Positions 1 to 10,643 of a stretch of 64,000 bases of DNA are shown piece by piece. This stretch comes from Castor canadensis (lineage: Eukaryota > Chordata > Mammalia > Rodentia > Castoridae). Both the position numbers and the translations under genes were made by a program. The DNA is taken from positions 74,681,910 through 74,745,909 of the forward strand of contig NC_133395.1 of NCBI RefSeq assembly GCF_047511655.1. Reading direction: 5' to 3'. Position 1 is the first letter of the stretch. Each line of letters starts with the position of its first letter. The notes under the pieces are model-generated. The model had not been told where the DNA came from, did not search any database, and saw nothing but the letters and a program-made list of their open reading frames with translations.

Positions 1-84
1 TCTGAAAATATCTTTTCCCTATTAATGGTAAGATTTGGTTCTGTGACTTACTGGGATTTTTTGAAATTGAAGTTTGAGGTTGTG

Positions 85-400
85 CTGTGTATCCATCAGG
101 ATAGGCTGCAGTGACAAATGAGCCAGAAACTTTCAGAGGCGTGTATACTATTTACTTCTCTCTTACACTACATGACTATGGAGGTTCAGGTGTAGCTCTG
201 TTTATGTCATTTTGCCTCTAGGACCTTCACTAAGATAATAGAGCAGCTTCTTCCTGGAACATTAGCAGTTGTACCAAAGAGGGAAGAAATACAGTAAACC
301 ACATCATTTTTGCTCACACTTTGTTGGTCAGAGTAGGGGATTAAGTTTCTAACACATGAACTTTTAGGAGACACACATTCAAACCACAGCACAGGATGTT
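85..400 (-). repeat. Ancient interspersed repeat, family uncertain
   Basis: Recognisable wording includes ggctgcagtgacaaatgagc, ttcctggaacattagcag, tgctcacactttgttggtca and a terminal acacacattcaaaccacagca typical of old LTR-class repeats. It is too diverged to name. Confidence 0.45.
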
Positions 401-604
401 ATTTATTTTCACAAGTTGTAACAAGTAGGGCACTGATGGTGGATAAATAGTATCAAAACCTACATTCGTATGTTTTAGGTTGACCTCCAAGAATTTTAGA
501 AAAGTGAGGCATAAAAAAAGACTGAATATGGAGAAATGCAACTATGGGAATGTTCCAGGATAGGTTATGCTTCATTGTTAAATAAACTGTAAAACAAACA
601 AACA

Positions 605-672
605 TGGCTTAGGTGTAGCTCAGTGGTGGAGCACTTGCCTAGCATGTATAAGGCCCTGGGTTCAATTCCCAA
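605..672 (+). repeat. ID-like SINE
   Basis: A tRNA-derived unit with A box gtgtagctcagtggtggagc and B box gggttcaattccc, without a B1 half. It matches the rodent ID family. 400-604 and 673-1084 show nothing else that I recognise. Confidence 0.8.
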
Positions 673-1084
673 ACAAAGGCTTATTTTTCCACAATACTTG
701 TCCATCTCAGACCAGCAAGGAGGCTCTGCTCTATGCTGTCCTTCAAAGACAGAGGCCTCTGCCTTCCTCATCTGCCACCTGGTGGACCCACAACAGGGAA
801 AGAAAACATGGTAAATTGCACAGTCTTAAAGACTTTCACCAAGAGGTGACACCTCTACTCACATTCAGTTGACCAGAGTAGGTCACTGGCCATGCACAAG
901 TTTAAAGGGAAAACATTGTCCTGTCCTGTGCCTGGAAGGAGGGAAACTAAATTACAGAGGAGATGTTCAACTGCCACAGAAGTCTTGAAGGAGTTGCATT
1001 AATTGAAGGACAGGTGGCTCAGGTTTGGACAATGGAATAAAACCAGAATCACTAGGCACCTCAGATTGCTCTGTCCAAACTTCA

Positions 1085-1225
1085 TAGAATAAAGGAGAAT
1101 AAAGAGAGAGGATGGGGATGATCGAATCAATGTACAATATAAGCCTAATCGGAATTGCCACTATGAATCCTCCCCATATAACAAATATATCCTAATAAAT
1201 TTTTTATGATAAGAAAAGAATAGGG
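1085..1225 (+). repeat. L1 3' end fragment
   Basis: A purine-rich lead-in (gaataaagagagaggatggg), caatgtacaatataagcc and the tail cctaataaattttttatgat resemble the 3' end of rodent L1. The next stretch, 1226-1700, has no recognised element. Confidence 0.55.
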
Positions 1226-1710
1226 GAGAATAAAAAATACATTGTTTGTATGACTCTTCAAACTTTCACTTTACTGTTAAAGGAAATAAGATGAAAGAAT
1301 CCATCACTGTTAGAATCATCTGTGTTGGCACAAAGTTGGGTTATTTTATATTCTAGGATAATATTATTTGAGTTCCTACCTGATGTTCTGTATATAAACT
1401 TGCCTGGCAGACTTAGGCTTCCAAATAGATAATCGCTGACTCTCAGCACATTGTAGAGTGTGACCCTGAGTATCACAATTAATGTCACATCTAAATCCAA
1501 CTTAGAGGCCTGTGGAGCCACATCTAGGAGACATTCATAAAGGCTTAGCAGCGGGGAGGGAGTGCTCCAGGGGTCAAGACTTGGAAAAAAGGAGCACAAA
1601 AAGATAGAGTTGTTCTGCAAAGGGATGAGGGTCAAATTCCCTCATCAGACCCAGCAAGCAGTGTCTGGGACTGAGTGTGCTTTTTAGGAATCCATGACAT
1701 TGTTTTATAT

Positions 1711-1806
1711 TCTTTTATTTTTTTATTTATTTATTTATTTTGGCAGCACTGGGGTTTGAACTCAGAATCTCACACTTGCTAGGCACCTGAGCCACTGTGC
1801 CAGCCC
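1711..1806 (-). repeat. ID-type SINE with target-site duplication
   Basis: The complement of an ID-like unit (ggcagcactggggtttgaac .. ctgagccactgtgccagccc) with a TTTA-rich tail. Near-identical flanks at 1701-1717 and 1808-1822 (tgtt(tt)atattctttta) are a probable target-site duplication. Confidence 0.8.
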
Positions 1807-1907
1807 TTGTTATATTCTTTTAAAGTCATGGGGAAAACTTTCCATTGAAGAAACAAATTGAATATGTGATATTAACATACTCATCTTATTATCAACCCAA
1901 TAGTAAA

Positions 1908-1974
1908 CATATAATATATATATGTATGTATATGTGTGTGGGGTTCGTGTGTGTGTGTGTGTGTGTGTGTGTAT
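1908..1974. repeat. (TA)n/(TG)n microsatellite
   Basis: tatatatatgtatgtatatg followed by a run of about twelve GT units. 1975-2338 is without a recognised repeat. Confidence 0.9.
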
Positions 1975-2423
1975 TTTTAATGCAGGAAAGGATCCATAAG
2001 GGCCCATGAAAGTCCTTATATAGCCCAGAAGAAGCACACAGGATTCTCCCCTAACCTTTCCTCTGAAAGCACCAGAAAAATGTTAAATGTGTTGGGGTTA
2101 ACAAGCCAAACACAGACATGAGAAAGCTCTGGCCTCTGGGGGAAGATAGGGTCTCCACCAGGGTTACAGCCTGTGAAAGAGTGCTGATAAGGGGTAAAGA
2201 GGGAGGAGTCTCCCAGGTGGTGAGGTGTGATGAACAAAGGACTGAGCACTAAATCACAAGAAGACTCCTTGCGAGTTCTTTTCTTCCAATATGGGCAGCA
2301 CATGTAGGCCATGGAATTCCTTCCACCGGGGAGCAGGGGTGAGTGAGTCAGCAAGTTCTACCCTATGCGTTCGCAGCCCCTGGATTGCTTTTGACCTTAG
2401 CCATGCCTTTCTCTTTCATCTAG

Positions 2424-2515
2424 ACCCTACAAGATGCTTCTTTCAAGAACCATCTTCCTGGTGACTCTGTTTCCACTCTTGTCTCCTATTGTGTGGACCT
2501 GTACTATACCATATG
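2424..2515 (+). CDS. Candidate first coding exon of an unknown secreted peptide
   Basis: Acceptor tttcatctag (ends 2423) precedes ATG 2434, and the frame runs to donor atg|gtaagc at 2516. The 27 complete codons start MLLSRTIFLVTLFPLLSPIV and continue WTCTIPY, which looks like a signal peptide: a short n-region with Arg and a hydrophobic core. A possible noncoding leader exon ends at 2338 with donor ggg|gtgagt, giving an 85-nt intron. I do not recognise the protein. It is supported only by splice-like signals and the hydrophobic start, so it may be spurious. Confidence 0.3.
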
Positions 2516-2756
2516 GTAAGCTACATGGAACAATTAGGCAGTTGTGACTATTTTAAAATAAGGTGAGCCACAAGGCTAAAATGCACACCAGATTTTAAAG
2601 ATTTCATATACTGAAAAAGATACATAAGCTATCTGAATAATACTTTTATACTGATTACACATTGAGCTGATAATAATTTAGAAATATTAGGTAAAATCAT
2701 CTATATTACAATTGTTTAAGCCTGTTTCTTTTACCTTTTAATCTAACTACAAAAAA

Positions 2757-2964
2757 CATTTTGTTGTTGTTGTTGTTTTTCATGGTCCTGGGGCTTGAAC
2801 TCAGGGCCTTCATCTTGAGCCACTCCATCAGCCCTTTTTGTGATGGGTATTTTCGAGATAGGGTCTTGTGAACTGTTTGCCCAGGCTGGCTTTGAACCAC
2901 AATCCTCCTGATCTCTGCCTCCTGAGCAGCTAGGATTACAGGAGTGAGCCACTGGCACCAGGCT
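2757..2964 (-). repeat. Full B1-dID-like dimeric SINE
   Basis: Read on the minus strand it has a 7SL-like half (gtggctcactcctgtaatcc) then an ID-like half (ggctgatggagtggctcaag .. ctgagttcaagcccc). It ends in a GTT-type tail and is flanked by aaaacatttt copies at 2753-2762 and 2967-2976. Confidence 0.85.
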
Positions 2965-2976
2965 AGAAAACATTTT

Positions 2977-5586
2977 TAATGATATATATGACTTAGACTT
3001 GTGGCTCACACTGAATTTCTATTGGACAGTACAGCTCTAGACTTCATGCAGCACCTATGGGAGCCTTGGAGAATCCCCGGTGTCTATGGTTCCTCAGGCT
3101 CAGAACTCTCCAATGACCTCATACTTCACACCAAGGCAAATACAACATATTATTGTGGCCCTTCAGGCCTTACATGACCTGTGTAGTACTAACTGCCTCT
3201 CTGACTCACTCCTATCACTCTTGCGCACCTCTCCATTCTGCATCGTCTGGCCTCTTGCTACTTGGGGAACATGCCAATGACTTTGTTCTCCATGGAAACT
3301 TGAGGTGGCCATGGAAGACATGACTGAGGCAGCTTGGCACCATCCATATACCATCAGTCTACACAGTTTTTTAAAATCTGTCATTTTCCCCATTTTCTTT
3401 ATTTCTTTCTTTTTTTTTTTTTAGCACAACTAAAACAGAATATATATATTTTTAAAAAGTTTTAGGTAAAACCAAAAGAAAGCTAAAGAATACAAATAGC
3501 ATAAAAGCAGTTACTGTGGAGCCTCGGCCAAGGTTCTTTAACAACCAGAGTCAAGTTACAGATTGATTCCATTTTTATGAGTTGAGGCCAGGGTTCCTGC
3601 CTACAGCTTCTGTCTGCCTCCAAGTCACACAATCTTGGAATGTTACCTCATTCTCCACTGCCTGTGTGCTCGCGAACATCTGCCTCCATAAGAGGATCTG
3701 ACACGCCAACTTTTCTATTGCAAGCCCTGGTTTTCCAGAGCCCTCTAGTTCACAGTTTATAATCTAACACTCCAAATGCAGTTAATCTCTTTTTCATCTA
3801 GTCAGTCTCCCCTTCCTGTCCCAACTGGCTTCCAGATTCATCTCTGTGGGCTGCACTTGTTTCCCTGGGGCTCACTGCAGCCCCTCTGGCGAGGCTTGAC
3901 AGCTTGGTCTCAATTAACAGGAAGACTGAGTACTGAGGCTGAAAGCTGGTGGATAGAGAGCCTCTGAGGAACCTCTAGATCCCTCTGGATCCTTCCCAAG
4001 GGGGTGAGTACTGTCTGCTTTGTGTGAGATCAGACATGAGGTTTGTCCCACCCAGACTTTCAAAGCCTCTCCCTGCCCCATCTCCACAAATCGCCCAGAC
4101 CAGTTAACTAACCCCAGCCTGTAAGGGAACAAAAAATTCATCCCATTCTCTGAATGTACTTGTTAGGAAGTTTGTGGCTTAGTTAGGTCTGCCTAAAGAA
4201 AGTGAAGCAATTACTTAAAGACACCTAGTCCTTTTTCCTCACACTGCCTGTTCCCCACCCGCTGGCTGCCCCTCCCTTGGCTTTGATTCTACTTTTGGTC
4301 AAGCAAGGCCTTTGAAACCTAAAACCTGGCTCCACTACTTCTCTGGTGATCCTTAGGGAAATTACTTAATCCAGCTGGGCCTTGCTCACGTTTGTAAAAT
4401 GTAGTTGATAATGGAAGGTACTTATTTCAGAGGGCCCCCAAGAGGTTATCTGAGAAAACACAGCTGATACCTGGTGCTGTGCCCAGGTGTTTTATAAATG
4501 GTAGCCCCTTCTCCCCACCGCCCCCCTCCCGCTCTCCCTTCCTGGCATGTCCCTGTGGTGCCACCTCTATCCATTCTGCAAAAATCCTGAGGTCCTGATG
4601 GTTTGACAGTCCTTAGGCTCACCACCACCAGCATAAGCAAGTGATCCTACACAATGACATCAGGGAACATTGCCAGCTCACACCCACTCGCTCTGCTGTA
4701 AGAACAATGTCACTCTGAAGCTCTAAGGCCTGTCATTGCCACCCTGAGAAGGAAGTCAACACACAACTGGGCTCAGCCAAGACAGGGTTAGAGAAAGAAC
4801 AAATCCTGAGCCCCTGGATTTGGGGGAGCTACACCAGTGCATCCCATAGCCTCCAAGTTATGTGAGTCAATAAATCCCCTTTTGTATTTTGTTTTGTTTC
4901 ATTGATGGCTTGACTTTTTGTTGCCTGCAATTGCAAAAGTCCAAACTAAAATGTTGCTTTCCCTCAGCCTGGTTCTTGGCTTTGGCAGCTTGAGTAAGAT
5001 TTTCATGAGTCTCTGGCTCCCCTGGGTGGCAAAGAGAATAAAATTCACATCTCTAGGATTTCTGCTTTCTGCAAAAGCTGGCTCATATCTACAGTTTCTT
5101 TACCCATCCACTCCTCTAGTCTCCAATGTAATTGTGTTTACTCTTAGCCCCTGGATGTTTGACAGGGATTTCACTTTCATGGTCAGCCTGCTTTCCCACT
5201 TGTAGTTCTGGGCCTGCAGCAAGCCTCATCCCTGGTCTTACTTGGGCTGTCCACAGGACGTGGGTCAGTGGTAATTAGTGGCCCGAGTCAGGAAGGCAGT
5301 GGGTCACCCACCTCCAGAAGCAATCAAGGACACAAAACACTGTCTTGGTATTACTAGAATCCTGCAACAAGCCATCAGCCCAGACTCCAACATGATTTTA
5401 GAAGTCCTGGCCATGGAAATTGGCCTCTTTCAGATTACTCTATATCAGAAAGAATAGACTAGTTAGAAAAAGAAAAAAAAAGGAAGCTGATAGGCATTTT
5501 CCGCATAACTTGTGAGGGCATATTTAAAAACAAATGTTTGTCCATATTACTTTTATTTTATCATGATTAATTTCTTGAGAACAATT
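2977..5586. other. Intergenic stretch, mostly unassigned
   Basis: This contains a T15 run near 3412 and a MIR-like fragment at about 4310-4430 (cttagggaaattacttaatc .. tttgtaaaatgtagttgata). An old repeat end at about 4740-4905 finishes agtcaataaatccccttttg. No gene was recognised. The short ORFs here lack any family resemblance. Confidence 0.5.
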
Positions 5587-5587
5587 G

Positions 5588-5928
5588 TATATGGTTTGAA
5601 TAAGAAATGTTGCCCACAGACTCATGTGTTGAATGCTTGGTCCCCAGCTGGTGGTGCTATTTTGGTAGGTTCAGGAAACTTTAAGAGGTGGGGCCTAATT
5701 GGAGGAAGTAGGTCACTGGGTGGAGGGGGTGATTTTGAAGTCCCTTCCTTGCTCTCTGCTTCCTGTCTGCCATGAGGTGATCTGCCTCACCACACATGCT
5801 CCTCCAAAATCAATGGAGCCAAGGCCTATGGACTGAGATCTCTGAAACTCTGAGCCAAAATACATCTTTCCTCCCTTAAGTGGTTTCTGTCAGGTATTTT
5901 ATTTGTGCCAACAAAACTAACAACACAC
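5588..5928 (+). mobile_element. MaLR/MLT1-like solo LTR
   Basis: The start tatatggtttgaataagaaa, the middle actttaagaggtggggccta and the end ctgagccaaaatacatcttt .. aacaaaactaacaacaca follow the MaLR LTR plan. No internal retroviral coding sequence is attached. Confidence 0.75.
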
Positions 5929-6344
5929 ATTGGTACAAAAAAAAAAGTTCCTGGAACTTTTACTTGTCTTGTAGCAGTCGGAGACAATCTGAAAGAGACA
6001 ATCCGCAAACACCTCTTTAGCATGTGCTACTCTGTGTTGTACTTAGATTTTGTAGAATCATTACTCATGTCTCATTTCTACACTTGTATGTCAGAAACAC
6101 TAAACTGCCTCTCCTTACAGGTATCCTTCATCTCCTTTGTATTTTCATACTCTATCAGAGAAAAGGAGTGTCCTTTTTCTAGCCTACTCACCTCAGCACG
6201 GGTGTTACCCACTTTATTCCCCCACCTCGGATGCTTGCTTCAGACTGGATTAGCTGTCCCACTTCTATTTCTAATAATGTCCTATTCACAATGCTGTCAT
6301 TACAATGATTACATTAAATAGGTCTTTGTTTATGGATTGTGAAC

Positions 6345-6735
6345 CTGTTCTGATTTATTCTCTCTGAAATACTCATGTTGAAATTTAATTCCTCAGTGTA
6401 GCAATGATGGGAGGTGGGGCCCAGTGGGAGGTGTTTGGGTCTTGTGGGCAGAGCCCTGGTGAATACATTAATTCCATCTCTCAGGAGTCAGTGAGTTCTT
6501 GCTCTGTAGGGACTAGATTGGACTAGAGAGTGGGTTGTTACAAAGGAAATTTACTCCTCTTCTTTGGCCTCTTCTGCAATTGCTCCAAATTCATCCATGA
6601 GTTAAAGCAGATGCAGTCACCTGACTTTCCAGCTTCTAAAACCATGAGCCCCCGCCCCCCCAAAAAAACAAAACCTCCTTTTCTTCCTATATATTACCTA
6701 GCCTCAGATATTCTGTTATCTCAACAGAAAACAGA
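6345..6735 (+). mobile_element. MaLR (MST/MLT1-type) LTR, degraded
   Basis: Contains tgttgaaatttaattcctca, gggaggtggggcccagtggg and ttccatctctcaggagtcag, diagnostic MaLR LTR wording. The 3' part is replaced by unrelated sequence. 5929-6344 shows no clear repeat. Confidence 0.7.
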
Positions 6736-6878
6736 TAAAGACAGTCCCCAACTAGATTGAAAAGCTTGAGGCATGATCTTTTTCTATTTTGTTTAAGCCA
6801 AGTGCCTCTTAGCACAAGCTTTAGACCATACCAGGCACTCAAATTTTGTTGAATGAATGTATATGAATTAGAAGTACA

Positions 6879-6948
6879 GGAGGGGTTGGTAGAGCACCTG
6901 TCAAGGTAGGACCAGGCCCTGAGTTCAAACCCCAGTACAAACAAACAA
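6879..6948 (+). repeat. ID-like SINE
   Basis: ggggttggtagagcacctgt .. ccctgagttcaaaccccagt with a CAAA tail. It is the first of two adjacent ID units. Confidence 0.75.
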
Positions 6949-6965
6949 AAAACCCACTATATTTG

Positions 6966-7065
6966 GACTGGGAGCTTGTCTCAAGTAGTAGAGCACTTGC
7001 TTAGTATGTAAGAGGCCCTGAGTTCAATCCCTAGTACCGGAAAATAAATAAATAAATAAATAAAA
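6966..7065 (+). repeat. ID-like SINE with (AAAT)n tail
   Basis: ctgggagcttgtctcaagta .. ccctgagttcaatccctagt followed by five or more AAAT units. It is tandem to the unit at 6879. Confidence 0.8.
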
Positions 7066-7194
7066 AGTGCAGGGGGAAATAACATAGCATTTGCTGACGG
7101 GTTACCGTCTAGAAGTTTTAGAGCACTGGGGTGAGAATTTAATAAGAGAACCTGATTAAATGACAGGGAGATATACTTAGTATAAAAACATACT

Positions 7195-7320
7195 TGTTGG
7201 TGGAGGATTCACATTTGGAAGAGCAAAATGATGCAACTCAGAGAGCTTAAACTAATTCCCAGAGTCACATGGCTGAAGTGAGAATAGAAATTTGAACATG
7301 GCCCTCTTTTGTCTCTAAGT
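7195..7320 (-). repeat. MIR-like fragment
   Basis: ctcagagagcttaaactaat, cccagagtcacatggctgaa and aatagaaatttgaacatggc follow the MIR complement. 7321-7944 has only a short (TGAA)n at 7481-7500. Confidence 0.6.
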
Positions 7321-7959
7321 CCTTCACTTCATCTACACCTAAATATCCTGTAGTGTCCCCATTGTACCCTCTTTTATGTCCCTTGTCCCAATAAGAAGGC
7401 CAAAATTTTGTTGTTGATAACAACCTTTGAAACAACTTACATAATGGCTTTTCATGAGAGGAATTTCACAAATATTTGTTGTATGAATGAATGAATGAAT
7501 TTGGAAAGCTTCCAGTGCTGAACAAACAAAGATGGGCGACTAGTCCATGATATTAAGTGCATGATATCATAGTATTCCTTTGGAAAATGTACTGATAGCT
7601 CTACAGCAATCCACTAAGCAGAAACGTAATGTATTATGAAATTACATTGGGGAAGGGACCATGAGAACAATACTAACACAGATCTGCTTTTTTGATATTT
7701 GTGGGTAGGTGATTGAAGCAATCACACTATATGAGCAACACACTATGAAAAATGAGGATGGGTAAAGAGTTTCATTGTTTCCTCTTATAATTCTTAGGTG
7801 ACCAAGAGTTCAGCAATCAAGGGACTGCAGCCATAGCAGTCATTTCTTGTGTTTCCTATAAGTGGTAGGCACATTGCTTATGACATTATTTTAGTAATTG
7901 GTCCCTGAAACACCACAATGAGGTGAAGGGTTATTTTGTTTGTTTTTTGTTTTGTTTCA

Positions 7960-8142
7960 GTTTTTTTTTTTTTTATTCAGTGCCGGGGATTGAATTCAGG
8001 GCCTTGCACATGCTAAGCAAAGGCCCTATGACTGAGTTACTTCTTCAGTCCTTGCTTTTTGAGACAGGGTCTTGTTTTGTAGCCCAGGCTGTGTCTGTCT
8101 CCTGTGTGTTGGGATTATAGGCATGTGCCACTATGCCAAGCC
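7960..8142 (-). repeat. Dimeric B1/ID SINE
   Basis: A T-rich tail, then cagtgccggggattgaattc and ttgagacagggtcttgtttt through gggattataggcatgtgcca, a complete dimer in antisense. A MIR-like stretch follows at about 8150-8255. Confidence 0.8.
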
Positions 8143-8477
8143 ATGAAGTGAGATTTCTTACCTACATTTTACAGGGGAGATTTCTCAGAAGTTAGGTAAT
8201 TTTCCCAAGAGAGGTTGCTGCTGCCAGGATTTACACCCTGCTCCATCTACTCTCAACACAGGATCCATGGGGTTGCTTGTGCTGTTACTGTAAGACTGAA
8301 TCAGCAGCTTGGTTAGCCAGGCCCTTAACCTTGCTGTGGATCTAAATGCTGGTTCCCCTTCAGTGGCTGAGGGAAGGGACATGGGCTGTTCACCATGGTA
8401 TCCTTGGCATGAAGCAAAGGTCTGCTACATTAGAGAAGTTCTTCCAGATTACTCTGCATAAGGAAAATGTGGGGATG

Positions 8478-8920
8478 ATTCGTGCTGTGGTTCTGACAGC
8501 ACAGAACAAAAGTTTCATGCACTGTAATTTTGATCCCCATAGTGGAGGTATTTGAAAGCACTGGCAACTTTAAGAAGTGGGGCCTAGTAAAAGGTAATGA
8601 GGTCACGGGGCCCCACCCTCCCGAATGCATGAGTGCTGTCTTGTGAAAGTAGGTTGAGTCTCATGTGACTGGATTAGTTCTAGAGAGAGCCAGCTGTTAT
8701 AAAGTGAGGCCACCCACATGCTTGGCCTCTTCTTCACGTGGCCTTCTCTTTGAGCACTTCTCTGCCATGTTGCAAGGCAGCCAGGGAGCCCTTTGGTAGG
8801 AAACTGGTACCATACTCTTGGACCTCCAGAGCTGTGAGCTAAATTAAACTCTTCCCTTTATAAATTACTCTGCCTTGGGTATTTTGATATAGTAACACAA
8901 AATGGAGAATAAAACTGGGT
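8478..8920 (+). mobile_element. MaLR/MLT1-like LTR
   Basis: Markers are aactttaagaagtggggcct, tgaggccacccacatgcttg and cagagctgtgagctaaatta .. ctgccttgggtattttgata. The length and end structure fit a solo LTR. Confidence 0.75.
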
Positions 8921-8944
8921 AGGAGAAAAAAATTTTGCTAAAAA

Positions 8945-9062
8945 GGCTGAGGACACCCTATACTTAAGTGGTAGAATGCTTGTCTAGTAAGTGCAAGGCC
9001 CTGAGTTCAAATGCCAGTACTGCTGAAGAAGGAGGAAGAGGAGGAGGAGGGGGAAGAGGAAA
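8945..9062 (+). repeat. ID-like SINE with GGA-rich tail
   Basis: aagtggtagaatgcttgtct .. ccctgagttcaaatgccagt, followed by a purine (GAGGA)n tail at about 9026-9064. 9063-9989 has no recognised repeat or gene. Confidence 0.75.
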
Positions 9063-9989
9063 GAAAAGAAACCATATTTCAAGTGGAAAGCTAACAGGCA
9101 ATTTCATTATGTAGTCTATATGAATGAATCTGAAAGCATAAAGATTTGGCAGTTTGGCCATATTGCTTTTATTTTACCATGACTAATTTTATGGAGACCG
9201 ATGACTATTGAAAAAAGCCAACAAGGTCCTTGAAACACTTCTTGGAAACAGTCTAAGATCTCTCAATATTTGACTCTCCTGCGCTCAGTCCCTGCTCAGC
9301 ACCCCACAACCTCACCCACAACAACAGACACACTTGCCTGGGGGAGGTCCCTGGAGGTGCCACACCCTGATAAATGCTGTCTTTAGAAAGTGGGCTGAGT
9401 CTCATTCAGAAGGGTGGCGCCCTCAAGGGTACTTTCCCCAGGGAAGAGTTCTAAGTCTGTGCAAAAACAAATGTGGTCCCCAAGGTCATGCCATAGAAAA
9501 ATCCTCGTTGTTGTCCCCAAAGATGGGAGACTTAGATAATCTTCCCTGGATCTTCCCATTGGAAAGCCAAGCCAGGCCAGTGCAGAACCCACAGGAAAAA
9601 CAGTGTGTTCGTATGTCCTAGCACAGGACACTTTTTTCACTACATTGCCACTGATGGTGTAAGGAGTGCTGGGACACCTTTTGCCTCTCAGCCCTCTCAG
9701 CCCTTGATAGATTTCAGAAAGAAATCCATATAGGGAAAGGCAGGGATAAGGAAACAAGATTCTGACTTTTTGTCTTGGGCTGACCCTGTTTCCTCCCTTC
9801 AGAGAAGGGGAGAAACTTATATTGTCAAAATATTAAGAGAGTTGTTAAATGGTGAATTGCTAAGAAAATCTTTACAAGCAGGAAATTATGTGGACTAACA
9901 TATTTAATATGAATAATATGGATTTTTAAATAAGAAGTAACAACTTACAAATTTCCCCAGGAAAAACAGAATCGTGACATATTTCAGAA

Positions 9990-10302
9990 TTTATTTCTTT
10001 TTTGGCAGTACTGGGGTTTGGAGCCTGGGCCTTGAGCCAAATGATCTATCACTTGAGTCATGCCCCTGGCCTTTTTTGCTTTAGTTATTTTTCCCATAAG
10101 GTCTTGCATTTTTTCCCCTGGGTGTCGCCTAAGGCAGCAATTCTTCCAACTAGAGATTTCAGTGTAGCTGAGATAACAGGTGTGTGGCACCCCACTGGGC
10201 TTATTGATTGAGTAGGGTCTCACTAACTTTTTGTCTGGGCTGGCCTGGAAATGTGATCCTCTCTAATAACAGGGATTATTGAAATAACCCACTACACTGA
10301 GA
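9990..10302 (-). repeat. Composite dimeric SINE, diverged
   Basis: tttttggcagtactggggtt then tttagttatttttcccataa and tgagtagggtctcactaact. It is a longer antisense composite of two SINE modules. Confidence 0.7.
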
Positions 10303-10324
10303 TTTAGGATTGCTGGTCAGTAAC

Positions 10325-10643
10325 ACAGGTTGAGCATCCTGAATCTAAAAATCCAAATGTGAAAGTTTTGGAGTGATGACATCACACAAGTGGAAACTTC
10401 CATACCATGGAACTTTGTTTCAGACATAAAATTATTAAAATTACATAAACTCACCCCCCCTCCAGGTAATGCATATAAGAAGTACATGAAACATAAAGGA
10501 ATTTCACATTTAGACTTGTTTCTCATCCCCAAGGTATCTCATTATGTGTATATACAAATACTTCAAAATTCCTAAAAAAGAAAGATGGGATATCTGAAAC
10601 ACTTCTAGTCCCATGCATTTTGGATAAAGGATACTCAATGTGC
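10325..10643 (-). mobile_element. Tigger2-like DNA transposon fossil (MITE)
   Basis: The ends are inverted: ggttgagcatcctgaatcta at the left and tttggataaaggatactcaa at the right. The inside (ccaaggtatctcattatgtg) matches the family that I recall as Tigger2. The name is from memory. Confidence 0.6.

Noticed and set aside
605-672. Functional tRNA gene
   Set aside because: A and B box-like sequences are present but the rest does not fold as a tRNA; it is an ID SINE.
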